From contig CM068315.1 in assembly GCA_034766995.1 (NCBI GenBank), forward strand, positions 42,903,818-42,967,817: a stretch of 64,000 bases of DNA, in the 5' to 3' direction. This DNA is from Acanthacorydalis orientalis. Its lineage: Eukaryota > Arthropoda > Insecta > Megaloptera > Corydalidae. Position numbers and translations under genes: made by a program. Shown here one piece after another: positions 37,262 through 50,361 of this stretch; position 1 is the first letter of the stretch; every line of letters starts with the position of its first letter. The notes under the pieces were generated by a model that saw only the letters and a list, made by a program, of their open reading frames with translations, was not told where the DNA came from and searched no databases.

Positions 37262-37909
37262 TTAACCGTTTGAAACCGTGGAGGCAGAAAGAGTGCTATC
37301 ATCTTTTAACAAATATTTTTCAATTAATTGGACGTTCTTTTATCCTAAACAATATAAAAAAAGCAAATTTGTCAGTTACAAGAAAAAATATGTTAATTCA
37401 GATTAGCCATTAGAAATTTCATATTTATCTAATGTATCCTGGAAAATCGTCAATAATATTCAGGGAAACATCTATTGATTGGAAACATAACTGGAAGAGG
37501 AAAAAATGATTATAATTGAAAATTTGCAGAAATAACATTACTGTTGAGTGTGAAACTTTTTGAAATAATCAAGTGTGCATAAAACGGTTACATCTTGTAC
37601 TTGGACGTAGTCTCGAAATTTTTTAGACGCTTTCTTCCAGTGATGAACTTTTGGAAAATAAAATATTTTTCAGCCTAATTGTCAAGTTCATACTTTTTGT
37701 AGGTTTTCAAATGAAAAGACCTCGATTTTTCTGATTTTTGGACAACCGTATTTTTTTTCCAATGAAAGAAAGAGTTATAAATGTAGTCTCATTAGTAAAG
37801 AGTTTAATGATATTTAAATAAATCATCTAAAAGAGAGCGCTGTGAGATCATAGTTTCTTTGGAAAAGATCAGTGGATTCCTAGATCCACGCCCTGCTTCA
37901 AATGGTTAA
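37262..37909 (-). mobile_element. piggyBac-type deletion derivative A
   Basis: Flanked by TTAA (37262-37265 and 37906-37909). The reversed right end reads CCATTTGAAGCAGGGCGTGG and includes an imperfect palindrome around GGATCTAGGAATCC. It is an inverted, diverged copy of the element at 42096. The transposase 3' remnant is further decayed. Confidence 0.75.
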
Positions 37910-38817
37910 TAATAGTTCTCACTGACACTTATGCTCTCTGGAAATTTTTTATGTAATTTAAAAAGGCAGTTTTTCTTATTGAAAATTGATTGAGAATTTA
38001 ACTATCTGTTTTTCAATTGTTATTTTTTATTTCTCAAACATTTTCTTAAGTGACCACTGTAATTATTATGATTTTAAGTTGGGAATTACTAATCAAGTTA
38101 ACAAATTTATTACTGTTTATAAAATTTTAAATTCTATATTTAAGTATAATTTAGTTTTTATTTAATTAAAAACATGTTTTCGAGAAAACCGTTGTCTTAA
38201 AATTTGAATTTCAATTAACATATCAATAATTTCAACCGTAATTCATGTAAATCAAAATTAAAACACACATAAAAATTGTAAAGATCTTTACGATGCCACA
38301 AAACCGGCAAATCAATTGAAAGTCTCATTAAACTGACGTCAAGTACAATTTTCGAATAAAAAATTGTTAAAAATAATATCCGTGGGTGGAAGAAAATGAT
38401 TAATAGTATATTCCTGGCGTAAAAATAATTACCGCAAAAATCCAATAAGCCTACAAGAGTACAATTTCGAAATGATTTTGTTTATATTCAGTTTTCGGCT
38501 CATACGCATAAAACGAAACCACAGTTTTCAGAATAGAATCTTATAAAAACACACAAGAAAGAATATCTATTAACGATTCTCTACAAATATACATGAGAAT
38601 ATAAGTACATGCCAGATAAATTAATAGACACATTAACTTGGAAAAGTTAAATATAATTAATTTATCTATTGGGTAAATATTATTATGAGTGTATATAAAC
38701 ATAACACTTCTATGAAATACGGTTTAATCGTTACTCATTGCGTTTGGTTTTTCTACCTACAGTTCTTTTTCGAGAAAAACACGTGATTTTAAACATGTTT
38801 TTACACATACACTTACA

Positions 38818-38819
<2 letters not shown>

Positions 38820-38881
<62 letters not shown>

Positions 38882-38890
38882 ACACACACA
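38820..38890. repeat. (AT)n then (CA)n array
   Basis: About 58 bp AT, then GCCACACACACA. Confidence 0.95.
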
Positions 38891-39321
38891 ATCATTCAGA
38901 GTTCTTTTAGAAAGTTTTTAGACAGATGTCGCTACGGGCGTGTAGTGAATTTTTGGAGATGACTTGTATTATGTTTTGACAGTTGGCATTCCTTCTATTT
39001 CGGTCTAAAGTTTCGTCTATTTTGTTTCGGTACTTTTTGAGATTCATACTTTTTTTTTTTTATCTTTTTGTTGATTTTTAATCTCTTTAAATGTTAAGCT
39101 GATATATTTTTTCATTATCGATGCATGTCAATTTATTTCAAGCGGTGTTATGATTGGCAAAGAGTACTGTTGTAAATTTATATCTTGTTTATACAAAAAA
39201 ATAGATGAAAATAAACAGAAAGTAAAATAAAGACAATTATTAGCAATTTGTATACAGTATTTGATTATTCATGAAATTTTGAACGAAATAAAATAATCAT
39301 TATTATTGTACAATCATAATA

Positions 39322-40410
39322 ATAACCCTTTGAGTACCACGGAGCGATATATCGTTTCTCCATACATTTGTGAAAAGTTCCAAGTGTGATATATCGCTCC
39401 TCGGTTTTCTAAGTGCTATAACTCATAAAAAAATCAACTTTGCTTCATAAAAAGGACGTCAAAAGCTAACGCACTCATACTTTTATGTGTTCTATCCGTT
39501 TTATTCTAAGGCCGTATGCGAAAACTGACTAAATAACCGATTAAACTAAATTGTTGGATTTAGTGTCGATGTTACAGTTCAAACACTGTGCGAAAAATTC
39601 CCGAAAAATTATTTAAGAATAAAATTAAATTTTATTTTTTATTTTATCCATTTATCTACCTTTATTTAAACAATATTGATTTCCGCAAAAAAATCCCTCT
39701 GTGGGTTATATTTTTTCCAGAAAAGAGCGAATAGTGTCAGATAAAAACCTAAAATCAATTTATTCAGCTATAAAAAATTTAGTCAGATGAAAAGCAGACT
39801 AAATACTGCATTATTGGTACTAAATGCAAAATTTACTTTAGTCGGCCATTTAGTCAGTTTTCGCACAGGGCCTAACCCTAACTTTGAAAAACTAACTAAC
39901 TAATATCAGACGTTGTACTGTATGCAGCAATAAGGTTGAAGGCCCAATAAAAAGATTCCATCTTATCTGCTCGATGTGCAAGAAAGGCCTACACGGATTT
40001 TATCTGAAAGAGTACAAATGTTTGTGAAATCTTTTTTGGATTACATATAAGTCAACAATTAAGTTAGAAATCTGTTACTTATAATAGATTTGTAAAAATC
40101 CTTGAAACTATTCATTTCAAATGACAATAAATGCAGATTTTTCTACAAAAAAAGTTTCATTTTGAAGTTTTTGTGAAAATATTTCTTTTATTTATTTATT
40201 TTTTTTTGTAAAACCTTTCGAATCATTTTTGATTTTATTATCAACAAAGGACGTCCAATATGTTATTAGTATTGTATAAAAATGTCAATTAACTTTAACC
40301 CAAAATTGACCGAAATATGATTTATTTTCTGTAACCATGCATTTTTGCTTAAAATTGTCTAGAACTTTTCGTAAATGTATGCAAATTTCCACTGGTATTT
40401 AAAAGGTTAA
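39322..40410 (+). mobile_element. piggyBac-type derivative C retaining the transposase Cys-rich tail
   Basis: Left end CCCTTTGAGTACCACGG after ATAA, right end (reversed) CCTTTTAAATACCAGTGG before TTAA. Both share an inner CATACATTT..GAAAAG block. GGAGCGATATATC at 39341 and its exact reverse complement at 39388-39400 form a 13-bp subterminal inverted repeat. At about 39908-40027 a frame reads RRCTVCSNKVEGPIKRFHLI then CSMCKKGLHGF and a stop, matching the C-terminal Cys-rich domain of piggyBac transposases. The rest of the enzyme is deleted. It is interrupted by a Harbinger-type MITE at 39510. Confidence 0.82.
39510..39872. mobile_element. Harbinger-type MITE nested in piggyBac derivative C
   Basis: Inverted ends of about 42 bp match at 36 positions (left GGCCGTATGCGAAAACTGAC, right reversed GGCCCTGTGCGAAAACTGAC). 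The flanks are an identical TAA triplet, the 3-bp target typical of PIF/Harbinger. The motif TTTAGTC or its complement recurs about seven times, mostly near the ends. No coding sequence. Confidence 0.85.
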
Positions 40411-41710
40411 TCTGATTTAGAATGTAAGTAATTTTTGATTCCTAATTGCTGATAAAAGAAAAACGATTTTGGCAACTTAGGTAAGATGAAATAAAGAAAT
40501 CAAAAAGTTTACACTGGAATTTAGCGAAAGAACTGAAACTAGTGTTTTTAAAATTGAAAAAATAAATATTTTGACAACATGCCATACGTTCTGGTTGAGT
40601 TAGAATTTTTTTCAACTGGTGCTACAGTCAATAAAAAAAATAGTGATTTTATGTCATTTACACAACAAAATTGGACAAAAATGATAAGAAATGTAGAATG
40701 AAAATGAATAGAAAAATCATTGTAATGCGCATGCTCACAATGCTATGGTTACTTACCAGTTTTTGAGTAAATATGAAATGGCAAATATAAGACAAACATC
40801 TTATTCTTATTTACATTGTTTGGTATTCGCTGAGTTATTTTGATTCCCAAAACTTAAAATAATTATTAAAGAGAAGAAATTTTACAGCACAGAGGAGATA
40901 AATGAAAAAAAGTTGAAATTTTTTTCGGTGGTTTAAAAAAGACCACAAAAGTGTTCATATCCTATATTTTGTGTATTCAATAAAATCTTTTTTCAGATTT
41001 TATCATTTCCTATCACTTTTCCGAAACCTTTTTAAATAGACCTAGAAATACAATGTTTATATACTACTTTACTTTTGTCTGCGCGAATGAATTAATGAGA
41101 AAATAAGATTGCATTAATATCTTTCAAGAATGCAATTCATGTCCGTGCGTGAATTGAATGAGCACTTAACTAGATTTTATCGGCTTTATTTGAAGATTAT
41201 ATATTTTTTTCACATTGTTTTAATTAAACTTATTTAGGATGAAGCGGCTCATTATTTTCTCATTTCCTGTTACTGTGCTGTACAATGCAGACATAAAGTA
41301 CTCTCGTGTAATTTCTTCTCAAATATATAACTGTATTGTTTCAATCTGAGACAGTTGGCTTTTCGACAATGTTTAAAACTGTACGTTGACATGTTTTACT
41401 AAAAAAATTTGATAGCAAAAAATAAAGAAGGTTATTAACAGCAGTGTAGTAGGAAATATACGTCAGTTAAAATATTACTTTTGTTGCGGGAATTTGTGTC
41501 CATTTTCGTTTTTGCACGAAAATTAATCTTTTCTGAACAATTTGTTTTATGGGTTATTATTTTACAATTTGCATTTTAATGCAGTACATGTAAATCTAAG
41601 AAATTCTGTTTAACCAAATCATTGCATTCTGCCCTCATCTACCATCGAAACATTCATAAGCTATAATTAGAAATGATCACATATGAATTATTTTTTCGTC
41701 CCAAAAACCA
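40411..41710. other. Unassigned AT-rich DNA
   Basis: Nothing recognised between piggyBac derivatives C and B apart from a dispersed repeat copy at the right side. Confidence 0.6.
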
Positions 41711-41714
41711 CACA

Positions 41715-41875
41715 AAAAATACTGTTTAAAAATGTTCAGTAAATAAATCATCATTGATTATTGTCCATTGTTGATTATGTACATTTATGATCATTTTTGA
41801 TTAGAAACTTTTTTGTGGTTTTTGGAGGAATGAGAAATTCATTTGATGTTAAATTTGGTCATTCCGTCAAGAAAT
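41715..41875. repeat. Dispersed repeat family, copy 12
   Basis: AAAAATGTTCAGTAAATAAA, ATGATCATTTTTGATTAG and a tail TTGTGGTTTTTGGAGGAATG. The box itself is not recognisable. Confidence 0.45.
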
Positions 41876-42091
41876 ATAGTCGATACTTAAAAGTGCTTTA
41901 CCGGTTTTATTATCTAATCATGTACTGTCATTTCTAGTGAGTTGATAAATTCTTTACTAACTGCCAAAGTCTCTGTCTTGTTTACTTTTATCGTCAGTTT
42001 TCACCTGGAAGTGATTGGATTTATTTCGAGTTTCAGGTCTTCAACATTTTCGATAAGAAAAGCTGTATGATTTGTATATCAAATATTATTA

Positions 42092-42735
42092 TTAACCCTT
42101 TCAAGCCGGACGTGGATCTAGAAATCCATTGACGTTTTTCAAGGAAACTATGTTCTCAGAGCGCTATCTTTTGGATGATATATTTAAAGGTCACTAATCT
42201 CTTTGTAACGACATTAAATTTAAAACTCTTTCATTAAAAAAATACGGTCGTCCAAAAAATAGCAGTTTTTTTATTTGAAAACCTATAAAAATTACGAACT
42301 TGAGAATTGGGTTGAATAATATTTTTTTCCAAAATTTCATCATTGGAAGAAAGCGTATATAAAATTTCGAGACTCAACGTCCAGGTACAAGATGTAACCG
42401 ATGTGAAACCGTTTTGTGCACACTTGTTTCAAACATTTTCACACTCAACAGTAGTGGTATTTCTGCAAATTTTCAATTGTAATCAATTTTTATTCTACCA
42501 ATTATATGTTTCTAATCAAGAGACTTATGTTTCCTCGAATATTATCAATGATTTTCCAGGATAGATCAGTTAGATGTGAAATTTCTAATGGCTAATCTGA
42601 ATTAACATATTTTTTCTTGTAACTGACAAATTTACAATTTTTATTTTGTTTACAATAAAAGAATGTCCAATTAATCGAAAAATATTTATTAAATTTTTTT
42701 CGCACCCTTTCCCCTCAACGGTTCCAAAGGGTTAC
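42092..42735 (+). mobile_element. piggyBac-type deletion derivative B
   Basis: TTAA at 42092-42095 and TTAC after the right end. Ends CCCTTTCAAGCCGG and, reversed, CCCTTTGGAACCG share the piggyBac-like start. Around 42380-42430 the frame RPGTRCNRCETVLC resembles the last Cys-rich piece of piggyBac transposases. About 4.2 kb separates it from inverted copy A. Confidence 0.75.
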
Positions 42736-42739
42736 TATA

Positions 42740-44617
42740 ATTCTCTTTTAAAAATCATATAAAACTCTTTTAAAAATCCTTTCTACATATGAATTAAACG
42801 CAGCTTTGGGGACAGTCTGTAGTTACTGCACGACAATTTTATGAAGTGATTCGAGTGCGTCAACTAGATGGATACTTTTATGAAGATAAATTTGTTGTAA
42901 AATAACTTTTTAATAACTTAGATAGATAAATAAGGAAATATAAAAGTAGATATTTTATTGATACGATTGAGTGCTTAAATGTAAAACTTTGACTCTGTAA
43001 TTGAAAATGTTTTGTTTATTAAATTGATTCATTACTTAAAGATACCAAAAGAAAGTGAACGAACATTTCTGAGTGACTTTGTATGTGAATGTATTTAATT
43101 AATAATATAAAATTAAATATCTGTGTTAATTTGTATACTTAAGTTACGAAATGAGAGTATATCGAAATATTTACAGCATCTCAAAAAAAGAACACTAGAA
43201 CACGTTCGTTAAGAAAATGAATTCATTAAAAGTTTGATCTACTTACGCTACAATAAAATAATTGTTCATTGTTGTTGTATAACACAACACGTTTTAAATG
43301 TTACAGTAAATGCCACAATATGTATTAATGGAATCACAGTAACCCAGTTGTTCTCATATCATTGAGGTGATCTGATTTGGATACATTCGTTTGGCTAAGA
43401 CAATACTTAATCAGTTATTTGTAGCAGAGTGTACATTTATTCATTTCGTTGCGAGAGATGTATTCAACAATGTCATTGTTCTATTAAAAAATAATTCCAC
43501 GTGTGCTATACGGGAGTTGTCGGAAATAAGTATCTTATGCATATCGTGTTAGTGCATTGTTCTTCGTTTGACGCCTTTTGACTTGACCTCGCACCTGTTT
43601 CCGGCATCCGTTCAATGATACGATAATGAAGTCAGTATTGTATAGGGTAATGGTTATCTCTCTGAATGTTAATAGACATGTCTTGTTATGGTCTGTAAAT
43701 TTAAAATATTTCACCTATATTTGTTATTGTTATGTCGAATAAAACGTTTTAAACTAAACTTTGTCACAAAGGCAGCATTTGAGTACGGAAACAGAACCCC
43801 CTAAAATAATTAAAAGTGACTTTTATTCTAAAATATTAAAAGGGGAATTGTTTTATAAGGTATTTAAACCTTTTTTCACATACATACAATTTATCTAATT
43901 ATTATTAAAAGAGGAGCTAATGTAGATTTTTTACTTGGCGTTTTCAATTTACACTCTGACCAAATTCGTTTTCTAAAAAAAATGAAAAAAACAAGAACAA
44001 AAATTTCGATATGGAAATTTCAAATTTCCTCCCGAAAAATTAAATGTTTCATGACAACCGATATAAACCGGTTCCCACTTTTTATTTGGTTTTGGTTTCG
44101 GTTTTTCGTTCTGCAAAAATATTGGTTTCGGTTTCAATCCTTGATTTGTTTTAATATGATGATTATGAAATCTATTCCAAATACATGAATTATTCAATTT
44201 TTATGTCTACTCGTAATATGTATATTTTAAAATACATGCTCTAATGTTCGTATACTGTAATATAACACGCTTTATGTGTACATTTTATAATTAAATTATT
44301 ATGTATATATTTTAAGCATTTTTGTATTAAATTATTATGTAAATAGGAATTTGAGTACGTGCAAATGTATTATGTAAACTTTAAATTTAATCACATTTAC
44401 TAATTAATAGAGGGCGTATTAAAGGAAACTTGAAATATATATATATAGTTTCGGGAACAAGTTTTGTGTAACGTTATTATGTGTTCAGTAGGGAGTACAT
44501 TCGTCATTCAAATGACCAACAATAGGATCTACTAATTCATATATATATATATACAAACAATTTTTGTGTTTTAGAAACTAACTGTATTAATTTTGTTTAT
44601 TTTGATTTCGTTAATAG
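42740..44617. other. Unassigned DNA, end of the upstream intron
   Basis: Runs up to the TTAATAG acceptor of the first recognised RhoGEF exon. It contains GGTTTTGGTTTCGG-like repeats near 44090. No upstream coding exon in phase 1 was found. Confidence 0.5.
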
Positions 44618-47617
44618 ATGAGTGCGGAGGTGCCGACAGCGACGAAGACGTCATTACCGATTATTTGTCCGCTGGTGGTGGCGGAGGAGGCGCGGGTGAA
44701 AGGATTGGCAGCGGGGGTGGTAGTGGTACGAGCGTCGGCATACAGGGAATACAGACGATGCAACAGCGCGTCGGTGGCGTCGGCAGCGGGAGTGGTGGCG
44801 GTGGCCCGCTCGTGCCGACCATCAGCGTGACGCCACATTCGCCGGCTGCGAAGCATTACCCTGTTTTAGAGGATAGCCTTCGTCAGCTGCACGAGATCCA
44901 TGATACGATACAACAGATGCGCGATATGACTGTACAAGCGCTTAATCCTGATATACTCAGGTGCGCAAGATTATCTATTATTTATGTATGAAATTATGTC
45001 ACATCATCCGTTTTTAAATAGTTGTCTGTTCGAGGTTCTTTAATTTCATATATTTTTTTTAATACATTGAAACATTAGAGTACGCCCAAATTTAATTTTT
45101 AAAATTATTCATTAAACTATTCTAAGACCTGTTTCGTACATCTTTTCCAAACACCTTTTGATATTAAAATTGTACTTATTTCTATAATTACGTTTATTCT
45201 TCTTATTATAATGATATGAATATAATAAAAAATAGTAAGAGGAAATGAACCTAGGCATTAAAAGAAAAAAATGTTCGAATTTTTGATTCAGTTTTTCGCT
45301 TTTTAGGCTAGGCCAATTTTCACGTCTAAGTGCATCTTGTCCTTCACTCAATGAAGCTATCTCTGAACTCGAACCTCAACATCAGGGTAGTTTAGGATCT
45401 TCACCATCACATAATGCAGTATCAAGGAAAGGTAGTGCAGAGTGGATGCTTTGCCATGGGTTAGAAGCTGAAAGCATGCGGAGAAGATCATGGACTGCAC
45501 TTGAAGATTTAACAGGAACGAAAGAAAAGACGGGACGTCAGCGCAGGTATGTAACTATACTTGGATTACGGTGGGTTCTCTGATTACATGACATCTACTT
45601 TTCCGAGATGTTCGTCTATGTAGAAATCAACGATTACCGCCGACAAGGATTAGCACTATCTAATTGAAAATGTGCAGATTATCCATTTTTTCATTTTCCT
45701 CAACTTGGAACTCAACGAAAAGTGAGCGCGGTGAATTACTTAAAACGAGAGTTGCGGAGTAAGTGGATTTCTGATAATAGCCTCCAGATTTAGTAGAGTT
45801 TACAATTTTTTTTTCTTATTGTACGGTTCTTGATAAAAGGCAGTGCATTTCTCTGAACCATACAGCACTTGTCCAAATTGAGAACATCCTCTTCAAAAAA
45901 CATGCGGCAATTTCTAGATTTTTGAAGTGCTCTTTTTGGTGTTTTATTGTTAACTGGCGGTAGGGTATGGTGGTATAATTAGACGCGACAATAAAACATT
46001 TTTTTTAATTATCTCAGCATGTAGTTTCGAGTATCACGGATAAATTAAATTAAGATAATACAAATCTCAATTTATGCAAGTTTGAATTCGTGTAAACAGG
46101 GAATTCATCTTATTTGTTACTTTGTGTTAATAATTATCATTAATATTTGTTTATATTGTTATTTTAGTTTTTATTATTTTCTTTTCGTTTTCTGTTCGGT
46201 TTTTGGTGTTGAGAAAACAGAAAACGAACATAATTTGAATAATGAATTTTAATATTAAGATGTTCTAGCATGAGCCTGAGCAGTATGGAATCAGAAGCAG
46301 ACGAATCTTCAATAATCGATGCGGTCGATAGTGCAGCTCGTTTATTAGCTCATCAGCCGAGAACACGAGCTGGAGTAAGGGTATCGGCAGGCGGAGCATC
46401 CACTCATTCTCTTAACGAGGCAGATCTCTTAAACGATTTCAACAAATTGAAAGCGAGACGAGAAGCTGAATCGTTACGGCTGATTCCGGCGAGGTTGCCG
46501 TTACAGAAATCTGTTTCGACACCTTCTATAATTGCTGTAAGAGATATTGCACCGGAACCGGTTTCAGTCGGAGAAAAGCCGATACAACCGATGTAAGTGA
46601 ATGATTGATTTGTTTTTATATATATACTGCATTTTGATGTTGATTTGTAAATCACAGCTTTGCTGAATTTCTTGTTTTTGTCATGTAAACATTTTTAAAA
46701 AATTGTAATGTAATTTTTTAATATTCTCTTTCTTATTTTTTGCACAAATATGTTGATTTAGATAAATAGAATTTTTTCAAAGCACAAATATATATTTCTA
46801 ATGATGCACTATATAATTATTCAAAATTTAGGTTGTATATTGTATTTTTGTTATTAATAATTGTTAATAAATGATTAGAACAAGAAATCTAAATTAATTG
46901 AAGCCATTTACCAGAATTAGCTCTAGCATCGCTTAATTAAAATATTATATTTATTAATATTTTGAAAATTATGAATACAAAATTATAGTTTAGTTTTTAA
47001 ATGAATTTCTTTATGTATATTATATTATATGTAAATAAAAAAAATATTTCCTAGAGCTGATTCTGTCGAGTTACCAATCAGTATTAGTATAATTTATTTA
47101 TTGTAGGTTATCCCATATTTCATATATTTTATTGTCATATTTTTTTAAAAAGTATTTTAATTAGATTACTTATCAGGCTTAAATGTGAATATGAGGTAAA
47201 TTTTTTTAGATAGTAATTTGTTTCATTGTTCCATTTTCAATTAATTTTTAAAGATAATAAACTTAATTTTCTACTTTAGAAATGAACTATAAAGTTATAA
47301 AGTTTCTGTTTTATTTAAAGTCTCAAATAATCAGTTTTTTTTAAAAAAAAATATGGATTTTAGTTTATATCGCTATAGCCAGAATTGGTGACTCTACTTA
47401 GTTATATTGGCTGTGGCCATTATGACTTGTCGCTTTGCATGTTGTTGATTGTTGTCTTTGTGACGTGGGCGTATGTGTTGTGTGTGGGGTACAGATGTCG
47501 GCCAAGCGGTACAGAGAGCGAGACAGAAGAAGAATTGGTCACCGGTCGACAGGGCTCTGCCCGCAGTGGTTTTGATATTCCCAACATTGAGATGTCGCTC
47601 CATGATTTCCTCCAAGA
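44618..47617 (+). CDS. cyst: RhoGEF N-terminal exons: Gly-rich and Ser-rich linker region
   Basis: Four exons (44618-44960, 45307-45546, 46269-46592, 47495-47617) encode about 343 residues before the C1 domain. The first has an acidic start (ECGGADSDEDVITDYL) and long Gly/Ser runs. It then carries a predicted helix (LEDSLRQLHEIHDTIQQMRD) conserved enough in character to look structured. The second has a basic Ser-containing patch (SMRRRSWTALEDLTG) resembling kinase sites. The third is Ser-rich and then charged (LNDFNKLKARREAESLRL). The fourth is acidic (ESETEEEL) and ends HDFLQ. No catalytic motif is present. The region is probably a regulatory, largely disordered arm. The first exon is much richer in G+C than the surrounding introns, which supports coding status. 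An ATG at its very first base lies in another frame and is not the start. Confidence 0.85.
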
Positions 47618-49599
47618 GTAAGTATGATAAAATCTAGCCGACCGATTCAGGAATCTGGAACCCATTGTTTGGACTTGCTTGAATGCTTTATTTAACTATA
47701 ATTCTAATAAAAACATTAATGTGATTGGTATTAAAAAGTATCTGTGATGTAGATAATTGGTGTAGTTATTTTCTTTAATTAGATTTTTTGCACATGTATA
47801 GCACTAATTACTATTTACTCTTATTACATTTCATAGGATTATAAAAATTGTATTTATTTCTAAAATACTTTTTTTATTATAATTTTTTTCTTTGAATATT
47901 CAAATATTAAAATTAAAATGTTATATTATTGATTTTTATATGACAGTTTGAAAGTGAATTTAAAAAATCAGCATAAATTGTATTCTAATAATACCTGTTT
48001 CTAGAAACTTTCCATATCAAATATCTGTTCGTTTCTCAATCTATTGCTTTTGACTTGCTTTTTGATGTATATAAATGATTTCCATGCATTTTGTATGTAT
48101 CAATTTACAGTCTATTATAATATTTTGATGATTTTATCCATTTTTGCTTACTTTTACAATTAAATAAGGTCTTTAGTGAAGTGATCTTACATTTTTGTGC
48201 TAATTTAAATAGTAGTCATTGATTTTTCATACATTCAACAGGTAAAGGATTTTTATATAATTGCATGAAAACTGAATACACTGCTTGGTGTGTTTATATG
48301 TGTGCATGTGTAAACACACATTCATATAATGAATAGGAATGATGTTTTCTTTTAATAGAATGTATCTTTAAAACAAATTTTATAATTTTAATTTGTATAT
48401 TTAACAATGTGTATGTTATCACAGACTATTTTTTAAAAATATAAATAGATCTATTTTTTATTTCAAGATGTTTCTGGAGATAATGTGTACCAAAATAGTA
48501 TTTTTTTAACCATAAAATATACATTTAATACTTTTTTCAGAGAAAATGCTCTTTTTTATATTTTAATTGGTGTTCATTATGAAGTTATTTATTATTTTCT
48601 ATTTACTTTTCTCTTAAACATTAAATTGTCGTACTAGTAATATATGATTAATATTTTTATAAAATATAAATCAAGTTACGTTTATTATTATTATCAAATA
48701 ATTTTCCTAAAATATTTAAAAATAATTGTATTTTTAATAGTACTGCATATGATCATCATTCAGAAAAGAGAAGAAAGAGAGGAAGTTTGTTTTTCAGAAA
48801 AAAGAAGGTATACAGTTTTGGATATAATTTGTATTACTTGCCTTATTACAATTTTATTTTTACTTATTTTAGGATAAAAATAAAAAAGTTTCCCATCAAT
48901 GGGTTGCTTCTTATGCATCATCTAATATCTGTGATTGGTGTTCAAAACCATTAGCAAATAAACCATCTTTGTATTGCGAAAGTAAGATATTTTAATATGT
49001 ACTAAATTAATAAATTATATATTCATTTAAATTTCATTAAGATGATATTTGGACATTTTTACATATGATACTAACATTTAAATTTTATTACAGATTGTAC
49101 TGCACATGTACATCAGAATTCATGTAAAGATCATATAGTTGATTGTAATAAACCAAAAAATTCCAAGGTATGTTAATTTAGTTGTTTGTAAAATATTTTA
49201 ATGAAATATTTTTGCAGTAATTAATTATTTTTAATGGTTTAATGTATACAGTTAGTGTTTTTTTCAAAAAAATGCCCTAATTTTCAGAAAATAATCAATT
49301 TCATGTAATTTCTTTTTGATTAACTATCAATATGTAACTATTAATTTAAATAAGTGTTATTCAGTTAGATGATTCCATTATTTTAATAAATTACAATTTA
49401 ATTTTATAGAACTTACCCAAAACTCCTTTTGCAATTCCAAATTCAAAAAGTGGTTCAAATAAACGTAATTCTGGATCTTTACCTGGACATGCACAAAATA
49501 GTTCCTCAAATAGGTAAATTTTGTTTTATGTTTAACTGATTTTTGCTCGAATTGAAATGGCAGAGGTGTGTGGTGTATATATGTGTATATAATTTGTGC

Positions 49600-49672
<73 letters not shown>

Positions 49673-50249
49673 GAAGATCATGTACACATATATATGTGTA
49701 TTTATTTATGTTGCTAATATTTTTTACTTTTACTTTTTTTATATTTGTGATTTAATGTGCTATGTATATAATATTAACATTATTCTTATAACAAATTCTG
49801 TGTGCGTGGTACTAAATGTATTTATTGTACATGTGAATTCATTAATTTTTACAGTGATTATAATTTATATAAATATCGTAAATTCAATTGAAAACTGTGC
49901 CTTCATATTTTTCATATATATGGAGTAATTAACTGATTGTTAGGTAGATTAATTTGTCTAACCCTTTTATCAGTATACATAAATAATGCTTATTGTTTTC
50001 GTAATGTGAATTATTGTTTTTTAAGTAGATGTTAAAATCCATTATAAATTTTTTACTTAAAATCAGTTTCTGCAATATTTTTTTTAGTCAAGGTAATTAA
50101 CTATATGATCCTGATTAAAGCGAATATATTTTTGTAATTAATATTTAACAAATAATTGTCTCCTGTTAGTGTCAAGTTGAAGTTTTTTTTTTGCATCATA
50201 ATATTTGTAAGTTGGTACATTTATAAAAATGTGCCAGATAATTATATAC

Positions 50250-50282
<33 letters not shown>

Positions 50283-50306
50283 TATATATGTATATATATA
50301 TATATA

Positions 50307-50361
<55 letters not shown>

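Noticed and set aside
37159..37413. Open frame of 84 codons
   Set aside because: Crosses the right-hand TTAA border of piggyBac derivative A, so it mixes element and flank.
42343..42564. Open frame of 73 codons
   Set aside because: Lies in piggyBac derivative B in a frame different from the Cys-rich remnant.
44618..44830. ATG exactly at an exon start with a 70-codon frame, and overlapping minus-strand frames
   Set aside because: The Gly/Ser frame one base off joins in phase to all later exons; this frame and the minus frames are by-products of GC-rich repetitive codons.
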